A stretch of DNA of 64,000 nt from Rattus norvegicus (lineage: Eukaryota > Chordata > Mammalia > Rodentia > Muridae): the NCBI RefSeq assembly GCF_036323735.1, contig NC_086029.1:9843816-9907815 (forward strand), in the 5' to 3' direction. Position numbers and translations under genes: made by a program. Shown here piece after piece: positions 10,720 to 21,521 of this stretch (positions are counted from its first letter, which is position 1; every line of letters starts with the position of its first letter). The notes beneath the pieces are model-generated. The model was not told where the DNA came from. It ran no database searches and worked only from the letters and a program-made list of their open reading frames with translations.

Positions 10720-13676
10720 GAATTCAGTTAGTTCCTAGTAGCCTGCTCTTGTAATATGTGTACTTTTAAAGATTTATAAAAATTTGGTGAGCCGAATCTG
10801 AGTAACATGGTGAATTCGGTTAGTTCCCAATAGGCCGCAGTAGTAATAAGTGGACTGTTCGGGATATAGAAAAATTTTCACGAATGGAATCAAAATTTCT
10901 AGGCGAATTCACTGAGTTCCCAATGGGACATGCTTGTATGAGTTTGCTTTTTAATATCGAGCAACATTTTAATGAACGGAATCCAAGTATCATGGTGAAT
11001 TGAGTAGGTTCCCAATAGGATTCGCATGTAATAAGCTTGTTATTAAAGATAGAGCAACGTTTTACCGAACTGAATCACTGTTTCTTTGTGAATTAAGTTA
11101 GTTCCTAGTAGCCTGCTTTTGTAATATGTGTACTTTTGAAGATATATAAAAATTTGGTGAGCCGAATCTGAGTAACATGGTGAATTCGGTTAGTTCCCAA
11201 TAGGCCGCAGTAGTAATAAGTGGACTGTTCGGGATATAGAAAAATTTTCACGAATGGAATCAAAATTTCTAGGCGAATTCAGTGAGTTCCCAATGGGACA
11301 TGCTTGTATGAGTTTGCTTTTCATTATCGAGCAACATTTTAAGGAACGGAATCCAAGTGTCATGGTGAATTGAGTAGGTTCCCAATAGGATTCACATGTA
11401 ATAAGCTTGTTATTCAAGATAGAGCAAAGTTTTAACGAACTGAAACACTGTTTCTTTGTGAATTCAGTTAGTTCCTAGTAGCCTGCTCTTGTAATATGTG
11501 TACTTTTAAAGATTTATAAAAATTTGGTGAGCCGATTCTGAGTAACATGGTGAATTCGGTTAGTTCCCAATGGGCCGCAGTAGTAATAAGTGGACTGTTC
11601 GGGATATAGAAAAATTTTCACGAATGGAATCAAAATTTCTAGGCGAATTCAGTGAGTTCCCAATGGGACATGCTTGTATGAGTTTGCTTTTCATTATCGA
11701 GCAACATTATAAGGAACGGATTCCAAGTATCATGGTGAATTGAGTAGGTTCCCAATAGGATTCACATGTAATAAGCTTGTTATTCAAGATAGAGCAAAGT
11801 TTTAACGAACTGAAACACTGTTTCTTTGTGAATTCAGTTAGTTCGTAGTAGCCTGCTCTTGTAATATGTGTACTTTTAAAGATTTATAAAAATTTGGTGA
11901 GCCGAATCTGAGTAACATGGTGAATTCGGTTAGTTCCCAATTGGCCGCAGTTGTAATAAGTGGACTCTTCGGGATGTAGAAAATTTTCACGAATGGAATC
12001 CAAATTTCTAGGCGCATTCAGTGAGTTCCCAATGGGACATGCTTGTATGAGTTTGCTTTTCATTATCTAGCAACATTTTAAGGAACGGAATCCCAGTATC
12101 ATGGTGAATTGAGTAGGTTCCCAATAGGATTCGCATGTAATAAGCTTGTTATTCAAGATAGAGCAACGTTTTAACGAACTGAAACACTGTTTCTTTTTGA
12201 ATTCAGTTAGTTCCTAGTAGCCTGCTCTTGTAATATGTGTACTTTTAAAGATTTATAAAAATTTGGTGAGCCGAATCTGAGTAACATGGTGAATTCGGTT
12301 AGTTCCCAATAGGCCGCAGTAGTAATAAGTGGACTGTTCGGGATATAGAAAATTTTCACGAATGGAATCAAAATTTCTAGGCGAATTCACTGAGTTCCCA
12401 ATGGGACATGCTTGTATGAGTTTGCTTTTCAATATCGAGCAACATTTTAAGGAACGGAATCCAAGTATAATGGTGAATTGAGTAGTTTCCCAATAGGATT
12501 CGCATGTAATAAGCTTCTTATTCAAGATAGAGCAACGTTTTAACGAACTGAAACACTGTTTCTTTGTGAATTCAATTAGTTCCTAGTAGCCTGCTCTTGT
12601 AATATGTGTACTTTTAAAGATTTATAAAAATTTGGTGAGCCGAATCTGAGTAACATGGTGAATTCGGTTAGTTCCCAATGGGCCGCAGTAGTAATAAGTG
12701 GACTGTTCGGGATATAGAAAAATTTTCACGAATGGAATCAAAATTTCTAGGCGAATTCAGTGAGTTCCCAATGGGACATGCTTGTATGAGTTTGCTTTTC
12801 AATATCGAGCAACATTTTAAGGAACGTATTCCCAGTATCATGGTGAATTGAGTAGGTTCCCAATAGGATTCGCATGTAATAATCTTGTTATTCAAGATAG
12901 AGCAACGTTATAACGAACTGAAACACTGTTTCTTTGTGAATTCAGTTAGTTCCTAGTAGCCTGCTCTTGTAATATGTGTACTTTTAAAGATTTATAAAAA
13001 TTTGGTGAGCCGAATCTGAGTAACATGGTGAATTCGGTTAGTTCCCAATAGGCCGCAGTAGTAATAAGTGGACTGTTCGGGATATAGAAAAATTTTCACG
13101 AATAGAATCAAAATTTCTAGGCGAATTCAGTGAGTTCCCAATGGGACATGCTTGTATGAGTTTGCTTTTCAATATCGAGCAACATTTTAAGGAACGGAAT
13201 CCAAGTATCATGGTGAATTGAGTAGGTTCCCAATAGGATTCGCATGTAATAAGCTTGTTATTCAAGATAGAGCAACGTTTTAACGAACTGAAACACTGTT
13301 TCTTTGTGAATTCAGTTAGTTCCTAGTAGCCTGCTCTTGTAATATGTGTACTTTTAAAGATTTATAAAAATTGGTGAGCCGAATCTGAGTAACATGGTGA
13401 ATTCGGTTAGTTCCCAATGGGCCGCAGTAGTAATAAGTGGACTGTTCGGGATATAGAAAAATTTTCACGAATGGAATCAAAATTTCTAGGTGAATTCAGT
13501 GAGTTCCCAATGGGACATGCTTGTATGAGTTTGCTTTTCAATATCGAGCAACATTTTAAGGAACGGAATCCAAGTATCATGGTGAATTGAGTAGGTTCCC
13601 AATAGGATTCGCATGTAATAAGCTTGTTATTCAAGATTGAGAAACGTTTTAACGAACTGAAACACTGTTTCTTTGT
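10720..13676 (+). repeat. 8-monomer HOR unit, copy 2 (2957 bp)
   Basis: Monomers start at 10720 (h), 11090 (f), 11460 (b), 11830 (N), 12199 (K), 12568 (I), 12938 (L) and 13308 (M). The offset from copy 1 is 2956-2957 bp throughout. The first monomer, h, shares the right half of copy 1's chimera (TTTTTAATATCG, ATTAAAGATAG and the GAATCAC ending) but has an ordinary left half instead of the type-a one. The left halves of these two monomers were therefore exchanged independently of the rest. The last four monomers also begin the K-I-L-M-N run. Confidence 0.88.
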
Positions 13677-14045
13677 GAATTCAGTTAGTTCCTAGTAGCC
13701 TGCTCTTGTAATATGTGTACTTTTAAAGATTTATAAAAATTTGGTGAGCCGAATCTGAGTAACATGGTGAATTCGGTTAGTTCCCAATTGGCCGCAGTTG
13801 TAATAAGTGGACTCTTCGGGATGTAGAAAATTTTCACGAATGGAATCCAAATTTCTAGGCGCATTCAGTGAGTTCCCAATGGGACATGCTTGTATGAGTT
13901 TGCTTTTCATTATCTAGCAACATTTTAAGGAACGGAATCCCAGTATCATGGTGAATTGAGTAGGTTCCCAATAGGATTCGCATGTAATAAGCTTGTTATT
14001 CAAGATAGAGCAACGTTTTAACGAACTGAAACACTGTTTCTTTTT
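12199..14045 (+). repeat. 5-monomer HOR K-I-L-M-N, copy 1 (1847 bp)
   Basis: Monomers start at 12199 (K), 12568 (I), 12938 (L), 13308 (M) and 13677 (N). K has GAATTCACTGAG, AGTATAATGG, TAGTTTCCC and AAGCTTCTT. I has GAATTCAATTAG and TAATAATCTTG, so it lacks the HindIII site. L has ACGAATAGAATC. M lacks one T (AAAAATTGGTGAG) and has CAAGATTGAGAAACG. N has CAATTGGCC and GCGCATTCAG. The N here begins GTTCCTAG, while N monomers that follow b begin GTTCGTAG, so the M-N junction was created by an exchange inside subunit A. Confidence 0.92.
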
Positions 14046-15892
14046 GAATTCAGTTAGTTCCTAGTAGCCTGCTCTTGTAATATGTGTACTTTTAAAGATT
14101 TATAAAAATTTGGTGAGCCGAATCTGAGTAACATGGTGAATTCGGTTAGTTCCCAATAGGCCGCAGTAGTAATAAGTGGACTGTTCGGGATATAGAAAAT
14201 TTTCACGAATGGAATCAAAATTTCTAGGCGAATTCACTGAGTTCCCAATGGGACATGCTTGTATGAGTTTGCTTTTCAATATCGAGCAACATTTTAAGGA
14301 ACGGAATCCAAGTATAATGGTGAATTGAGTAGTTTCCCAATAGGATTCGCATGTAATAAGCTTCTTATTCAAGATAGAGCAACGTTTTAACGAACTGAAA
14401 CACTGTTTCTTTGTGAATTCAATTAGTTCCTAGTAGCCTGCTCTTGTAATATGTGTACTTTTAAAGATTTATAAAAATTTGGTGAGCCGAATCTGAGTAA
14501 CATGGTGAATTCGGTTAGTTCCCAATGGGCCGCAGTAGTAATAAGTGGACTGTTCGGGATATAGAAAAATTTTCACGAATGGAATCAAAATTTCTAGGCG
14601 AATTCAGTGAGTTCCCAATGGGACATGCTTGTATGAGTTTGCTTTTCAATATCGAGCAACATTTTAAGGAACGTATTCCCAGTATCATGGTGAATTGAGT
14701 AGGTTCCCAATAGGATTCGCATGTAATAATCTTGTTATTCAAGATAGAGCAACGTTATAACGAACTGAAACACTGTTTCTTTGTGAATTCAGTTAGTTCC
14801 TAGTAGCCTGCTCTTGTAATATGTGTACTTTTAAAGATTTATAAAAATTTGGTGAGCCGAATCTGAGTAACATGGTGAATTCGGTTAGTTCCCAATAGGC
14901 CGCAGTAGTAATAAGTGGACTGTTCGGGATATAGAAAAATTTTCACGAATAGAATCAAAATTTCTAGGCGAATTCAGTGAGTTCCCAATGGGACATGCTT
15001 GTATGAGTTTGCTTTTCAATATCGAGCAACATTTTAAGGAACGGAATCCAAGTATCATGGTGAATTGAGTAGGTTCCCAATAGGATTCGCATGTAATAAG
15101 CTTGTTATTCAAGATAGAGCAACGTTTTAACGAACTGAAACACTGTTTCTTTGTGAATTCAGTTAGTTCCTAGTAGCCTGCTCTTGTAATATGTGTACTT
15201 TTAAAGATTTATAAAAATTGGTGAGCCGAATCTGAGTAACATGGTGAATTCGGTTAGTTCCCAATGGGCCGCAGTAGTAATAAGTGGACTGTTCGGGATA
15301 TAGAAAAATTTTCACGAATGGAATCAAAATTTCTAGGCGAATTCAGTGAGTTCCCAATGGGACATGCTTGTATGAGTTTGCTTTTCAATATCGAGCAACA
15401 TTTTAAGGAACGGAATCCAAGTATCATGGTGAATTGAGTAGGTTCCCAATAGGATTCGCATGTAATAAGCTTGTTATTCAAGATTGAGAAACGTTTTAAC
15501 GAACTGAAACACTGTTTCTTTGTGAATTCAGTTAGTTCCTAGTAGCCTGCTCTTGTAATATGTGTACTTTTAAAGATTTATAAAAATTTGGTGAGCCGAA
15601 TCTGAGTAACATGGTGAATTCGGTTAGTTCCCAATTGGCCGCAGTTGTAATAAGTGGACTCTTCGGGATGTAGAAAATTTTCACGAATGGAATCCAAATT
15701 TCTAGGCGCATTCAGTGAGTTCCCAATGGGACATGCTTGTATGAGTTTGCTTTTCATTATCTAGCAACATTTTAAGGAACGGAATCCCAGTATCATGGTG
15801 AATTGAGTAGGTTCCCAATAGGATTCGCATGTAATAAGCTTGTTATTCAAGATAGAGCAACGTTTTAACGAACTGAAACACTGTTTCTTTGT
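14046..15892 (+). repeat. K-I-L-M-N, copy 2 (1847 bp)
   Basis: Monomers start at 14046 (K), 14415 (I), 14785 (L), 15155 (M) and 15524 (N). I see hardly any difference from copy 1 when reading them in parallel; the K monomers at 12199 and 14046 look identical. The final N ends TTTCTTTGT instead of the usual TTTCTTTTT because it is followed by L rather than K, so the exchange that removed K and I lies close to this junction. Confidence 0.92.
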
Positions 15893-17000
15893 GAATTCAG
15901 TTAGTTCCTAGTAGCCTGCTCTTGTAATATGTGTACTTTTAAAGATTTATAAAAATTTGGTGAGCCGAATCTGAGTAACATGGTGAATTCGGTTAGTTCC
16001 CAATAGGCCGCAGTAGTAATAAGTGGACTGTTCGGGATATAGAAAAATTTTCACGAATAGAATCAAAATTTCTAGGCGAATTCAGTGAGTTCCCAATGGG
16101 ACATGCTTGTATGAGTTTGCTTTTCAATATCGAGCAACATTTTAAGGAACGGAATCCAAGTATCATGGTGAATTGAGTAGGTTCCCAATAGGATTCGCAT
16201 GTAATAAGCTTGTTATTCAAGATAGAGCAACGTTTTAACGAACTGAAACACTGTTTCTTTGTGAATTCAGTTAGTTCCTAGTAGCCTGCTCTTGTAATAT
16301 GTGTACTTTTAAAGATTTATAAAAATTGGTGAGCCGAATCTGAGTAACATGGTGAATTCGGTTAGTTCCCAATGGGCCGCAGTAGTAATAAGTGGACTGT
16401 TCGGGATATAGAAAAATTTTCACGAATGGAATCAAAATTTCTAGGCGAATTCAGTGAGTTCCCAATGGGACATGCTTGTATGAGTTTGCTTTTCAATATC
16501 GAGCAACATTTTAAGGAACGGAATCCAAGTATCATGGTGAATTGAGTAGGTTCCCAATAGGATTCGCATGTAATAAGCTTGTTATTCAAGATTGAGAAAC
16601 GTTTTAACGAACTGAAACACTGTTTCTTTGTGAATTCAGTTAGTTCCTAGTAGCCTGCTCTTGTAATATGTGTACTTTTAAAGATTTATAAAAATTTGGT
16701 GAGCCGAATCTGAGTAACATGGTGAATTCGGTTAGTTCCCAATTGGCCGCAGTTGTAATAAGTGGACTCTTCGGGATGTAGAAAATTTTCACGAATGGAA
16801 TCCAAATTTCTAGGCGCATTCAGTGAGTTCCCAATGGGACATGCTTGTATGAGTTTGCTTTTCATTATCTAGCAACATTTTAAGGAACGGAATCCCAGTA
16901 TCATGGTGAATTGAGTAGGTTCCCAATAGGATTCGCATGTAATAAGCTTGTTATTCAAGATAGAGCAACGTTTTAACGAACTGAAACACTGTTTCTTTTT
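15893..17000 (+). repeat. Truncated HOR unit L-M-N (1108 bp)
   Basis: Monomers start at 15893 (L), 16263 (M) and 16632 (N). K and I are missing between the N at 15524 and this L, an exact two-monomer deletion of the five-monomer unit. The L keeps the ACGAATAGAATC variant and the M keeps GATTGAGAAACG, so their identity is clear. Confidence 0.9.
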
Positions 17001-18847
17001 GAATTCAGTTAGTTCCTAGTAGCCTGCTCTTGTAATATGTGTACTTTTAAAGATTTATAAAAATTTGGTGAGCCGAATCTGAGTAACATGGTGAATTCGG
17101 TTAGTTCCCAATAGGCCGCAGTAGTAATAAGTGGACTGTTCGGGATATAGAAAATTTTCACGAATGGAATCAAAATTTCTAGGCGAATTCACTGAGTTCC
17201 CAATGGGACATGCTTGTATGAGTTTGCTTTTCAATATCGAGCAACATTTTAAGGAACGGAATCCAAGTATAATGGTGAATTGAGTAGTTTCCCAATAGGA
17301 TTCGCATGTAATAAGCTTCTTATTCAAGATAGAGCAACGTTTTAACGAACTGAAACACTGTTTCTTTGTGAATTCAATTAGTTCCTAGTAGCCTGCTCTT
17401 GTAATATGTGTACTTTTAAAGATTTATAAAAATTTGGTGAGCCGAATCTGAGTAACATGGTGAATTCGGTTAGTTCCCAATGGGCCGCAGTAGTAATAAG
17501 TGGACTGTTCGGGATATAGAAAAATTTTCACGAATGGAATCAAAATTTCTAGGCGAATTCAGTGAGTTCCCAATGGGACATGCTTGTATGAGTTTGCTTT
17601 TCAATATCGAGCAACATTTTAAGGAACGTATTCCCAGTATCATGGTGAATTGAGTAGGTTCCCAATAGGATTCGCATGTAATAATCTTGTTATTCAAGAT
17701 AGAGCAACGTTATAACGAACTGAAACACTGTTTCTTTGTGAATTCAGTTAGTTCCTAGTAGCCTGCTCTTGTAATATGTGTACTTTTAAAGATTTATAAA
17801 AATTTGGTGAGCCGAATCTTAGTAACATGGTGAATTCGGTTAGTTCCCAATAGGCCGCAGTAGTAATAAGTGGACTGTTCGGGATATAGAAAAATTTTCA
17901 CGAATAGAATCAAAATTTCTAGGCGAATTCAGTGAGTTCCCAATGGGACATGCTTGTATGAGTTTGCTTTTCAATATCGAGCAACATTTTAAGGAACGGA
18001 ATCCAAGTATCATGGTGAATTGAGTAGGTTCCCAATAGGATTCGCATGTAATAAGCTTGTTATTCAAGATAGAGCAACGTTTTAACGAACTGAAACACTG
18101 TTTCTTTGTGAATTCAGTTAGTTCCTAGTAGCCTGCTCTTGTAATATGTGTACTTTTAAAGATTTATAAAAATTGGTGAGCCGAATCTGAGTAACATGGT
18201 GAATTCGGTTAGTTCCCATTGGGCCGCAGTAGTAATAAGTGGACTGTTCGGGATATAGAAAAATTTTCACGAATGGAATCAAAATTTCTAGGCGAATTCA
18301 GTGAGTTCCCAATGGGACATGCTTGTATGAGTTTGCTTTTCAATATCGAGCAACATTTTAAGGAACGGAATCCAAGTATCATGGTGAATTGAGTAGGTTC
18401 CCAATAGGATTCGCATGTAATAAGCTTGTTATTCAAGATTGAGAAACGTTTTAACGAACTGAAACACTGTTTCTTTGTGAATTCAGTTAGTTCCTAGTAG
18501 CCTGCTCTTGTAATATGTGTACTTTTAAAGATTTATAAAAATTTGGTGAGCCGAATCTGAGTAACATGGTGAATTCGGTTAGTTCCCAATTGGCCGCAGT
18601 TGTAATAAGTGGACTCTTCGGGATGTAGAAAATTTTCACGAATGGAATCCAAATTTCTAGGCGCATTCAGTGAGTTCCCAATGGGACATGCTTGTATGAG
18701 TTTGCTTTTCATTATCTAGCAACATTTTAAGGAACGGAATCCCAGTATCATGGTGAATTGAGTAGGTTCCCAATAGGATTCGCATGTAATAAGCTTGTTA
18801 TTCAAGATAGAGCAACGTTTTAACGAACTGAAACACTGTTTCTTTTT
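17001..18847 (+). repeat. K-I-L-M-N, copy 3 (1847 bp)
   Basis: Monomers start at 17001 (K), 17370 (I), 17740 (L), 18110 (M) and 18479 (N). Private changes here are GAATCTTAG in L near 17816 and CCCATTGGG in M near 18217. Otherwise it reads the same as the copies at 12199 and 14046. Confidence 0.92.
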
Positions 18848-19585
18848 GAATTCAGTTAGTTCCTAGTAGCCTGCTCTTGTAATATGTGTACTTTTAAAGA
18901 TTTATAAAAATTTGGTGAGCCGAATCTGAGTAACATGGTGAATTCGGTTAGTTCCCAATAGGCCGCAGTAGTAATAAGTGGACTGTTCGGGATATAGAAA
19001 ATTTTCACGAATGGAATCAAAATTTCTAGGCGAATTCACTGAGTTCCCAATGGGACATGCTTGTATGAGTTTGCTTTTCAATATCGAGCAACATTTTAAG
19101 GAACGGAATCCAAGTATAATGGTGAATTGAGTAGTTTCCCAATAGGATTCGCATGTAATAAGCTTCTTATTCAAGATAGAGCAACGTTTTAACGAACTGA
19201 AACACTGTTTCTTTGTGAATTCAATTAGTTCCTAGTAGCCTGCTCTTGTAATATGTGTACTTTTAAAGATTTATAAAAATTTGGTGAGCCGAATCTGAGT
19301 AACATGGTGAATTCGGTTAGTTCCCAATGGGCCGCAGTAGTAATAAGTGGACTGTTCGGGATATAGAAAATTTTCACGAATGGAATCAAAATTTCTAGGC
19401 GAATTCAGTGAGTTCCCAATGGGACATGCTTGTATGAGTTTGCTTTTCAATATCGAGCAACATTTTAAGGAACGTATTCCCAGTATCATGGTGAATTGAG
19501 TAGGTTCCCAATAGGATTCGCATGTAATAATCTTGTTATTCAAGATAGAGCAACGTTATAACGAACTGAAACACTGTTTCTTTGT
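18848..19585 (+). repeat. Partial HOR unit K-I (738 bp)
   Basis: Monomers start at 18848 (K) and 19217 (I), after which the K-I-L-M-N order is broken by an e-like monomer at 19586. This I has the A4 form of the subunit B A-tract (near 19367), whereas every other I has A5. Either a short conversion from the neighbouring K or a homopolymer base-calling error would explain this. Confidence 0.85.
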
Positions 19586-20326
19586 GAATTCAGTTAGTTC
19601 CTAGTAGCCTGCTCTTGTAATATGTGTACTTTTAAAGATTTATAAAAATTTGGTGAGCCGAATCTGAGTAACATGGTGAATTCGGTTAGTGCCCAATAGG
19701 CCGCAGTAGTAATAAGTGGACTGTTCGGGATATAGAAAAATTTTCACGAATGGAATCAAAATTTCTAGGCGAATTCAGTGAGTTCCCAATGGGACATTCT
19801 TGTATGAGTTTGCTTTTCATTATCGAGCAACATTTTAAGGAACGGAATCCAAGTCTCATGGTGAATTGAGTAGGTTCCCAATAGGATTCACATGTAATAA
19901 GCTTGTTATTCAAGATAGAGCAAAGTTTTAACGAACTGAAACACTGTTTCTTTGTGAATTCAGTTAGTTCCTAGTAGCCTGCTCTGGTAATATGTGTACT
20001 TTTAAAGATTTATAAAAATTTGGTGAGCCGATTCTGAGTAACATGGTGAATTCGGTTATGTTCCCAATAGGCCGCAGTAGTAATAAGTGGACTGTTTGGG
20101 ATATAGAAAAATTTTCACGAATGGAATCAAAATTTCTATGCGAATTCAGTGAGTTCCCAATGGGACATGCTTGTATGAGTTTACTCTTCAATATCGAGCA
20201 ACATTTTAAGGAACGGAATCCAAGTATCATGGTGAATTGAGTAGGTTCCCAATAGGATTCGCATGTGATAAGCTTGTTATTCAAGATAGAGCAACGTTTT
20301 TACGAACTGAAACACTGTTTCTTTGT
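19586..20326 (+). repeat. Two mosaic monomers (e-like, then a|s)
   Basis: The monomer at 19586 has the e marks AGTCTCATGG and GACATTCTTG (as at 4068) but GTGTACTTTT at the left, and GTTAGTGCCC in subunit B. The monomer at 19956 has a type-a left half (CTGGTAATATG and GTTATGTTCCC). Its right half carries TCTATGCG, TTACTCTTC, GTGATAAGC and TTTTTACG, all of which recur in the right half of the monomer at 26979. This second monomer opens the block that is duplicated 7.02 kb away. Confidence 0.8.
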
Positions 20327-21435
20327 GAATTCAGTTAGTTCCTAGTAGCCTGTTCTTGTAATATGTGTACTTTTAAAGATTTATAAATATTTGGTGAGCC
20401 GAATCTGAGTAACATGGTGAATTCGGTTAGTTCCCAATAGGCCGCAGTAGTAATAAGTGGACCGTTCGGGATATAGAAAAATTTTCACGAATGGAATCAA
20501 AATTTCTAGGCGAATTCAGTGAGTTCCCAATGGGACATGCTTGTATGAGTTTGCTTTTCAATATCGAGCAACATTTTAAGGAAAGGAATCCAAGGATCAT
20601 GGTGAATTGAGTAGGTTCCCAATAGGATTCGCATGTAATAAGCTTGTTATTCAAGATAGAGCAACCTTTTAACGAACTGAAACACTGTTTCTTTGTGAAT
20701 TCAGTTAGTTCCTAGTAGCCTGCTCTTGTAATATGTGTACTTTTAAAGATTTATAAAAATTTGGTGAGCCGAATCTGAATAGCATGGTGAATTCGGTTAG
20801 TTCCCAATAGGCCGCAGTAGTAATAAGTGGACTGTTCGGGATATCGAAAAATTTTCACGAATGGAATCTAAATTTCTAGGCGAATACAGTGAGTTCCCAA
20901 TGGGACATGCTTGTATGAGTTTGCTTTTCAATATCGAGCAACATTTTAAGGAACAGAATCCAAGTATCATGGTGAATTGAGTAGGTTCCCAATAGGATTC
21001 GCATGTAATAAGCTTGTTATTCAAGATAGAGCAACGTTTTAACGAACTGAAACACTGTTTCTTTTTGAATTCAGTTAGTTCCTAGTAGCCTGCTCTTGTA
21101 ATATGTGTACTTTTAAAGATTTATAAAAATTTGGTGAGCCGAATCTGAGTAACATGGTGAATTCGGTTAGTTCCCAATAGGCCGCAGTAGTAATAAGTGG
21201 ACTGTTCGGGATATAGAAAATTTTCACGAATGGAATCAAAATTTCTAGGCGAATTCACTGAGTTCCCAATGGGACATGCTTGTATGAGTTTGCTTTTCAA
21301 TATCGAGCAACATTTTAATGAACGGAATCCAAGTATCATGGTGAATTGAGTAGGTTCCCAATAGGATTCGCATGTAATAAGCTTGTTATTCAAGATAGAG
21401 CAACCTTTTAACGAACTGAAACACTGTTTCTTTGT
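20120..21435 (+). repeat. Duplicated block s-q-r-K', copy 1 (offset ~7.02 kb)
   Basis: It covers the right part of the monomer at 19956, then 20327 (q: TGTTCTTG, ACCGTTCGG, GAAAGGAATCCAAGG), 20697 (r: GAATAGCATGG, ATATCGAAA, GAATACAG, GAACAGAATC) and 21067 (K'). The same monomers lie at 27348, 27718 and 28088, each offset by 7021 bp (19 monomers). The left edge is approximate: homology begins after the subunit B A-tract, because the left halves of the first monomers differ (type a here, c-like there). The right end is overwritten by the tract described at 21405-21521. Confidence 0.85.
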
Positions 21436-21521
21436 GAATTCAGTTAGTTCCTAGTAGCCTGCTCTTGTAATATGTGTACTTTTAAAGATTTATAAAAATT
21501 TGGTGAGCCGAATCTGAATAG
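21405..21521 (+). repeat. Probable gene-conversion tract (>=117 bp)
   Basis: The end of the K' monomer and the start of the next monomer carry the q/r junction variants (CAACCTTTT, ordinary GAATTCAG, GAATCTGAATAGCATGG) instead of the K'/f variants found at the matching place in the duplicate (CAACGTTTT, GAATCAC, GAATTAAG, GCTTTTG, GATATATAAAAAATTGG near 28426-28542). The proposed donor is 20666-20782, two monomers to the left. Outside the tract the flanking K' and f features return (CGGGTATAG near 21580 and AGTGTCATGG), so a two-sided replacement explains it better than a single crossover. Confidence 0.7.
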
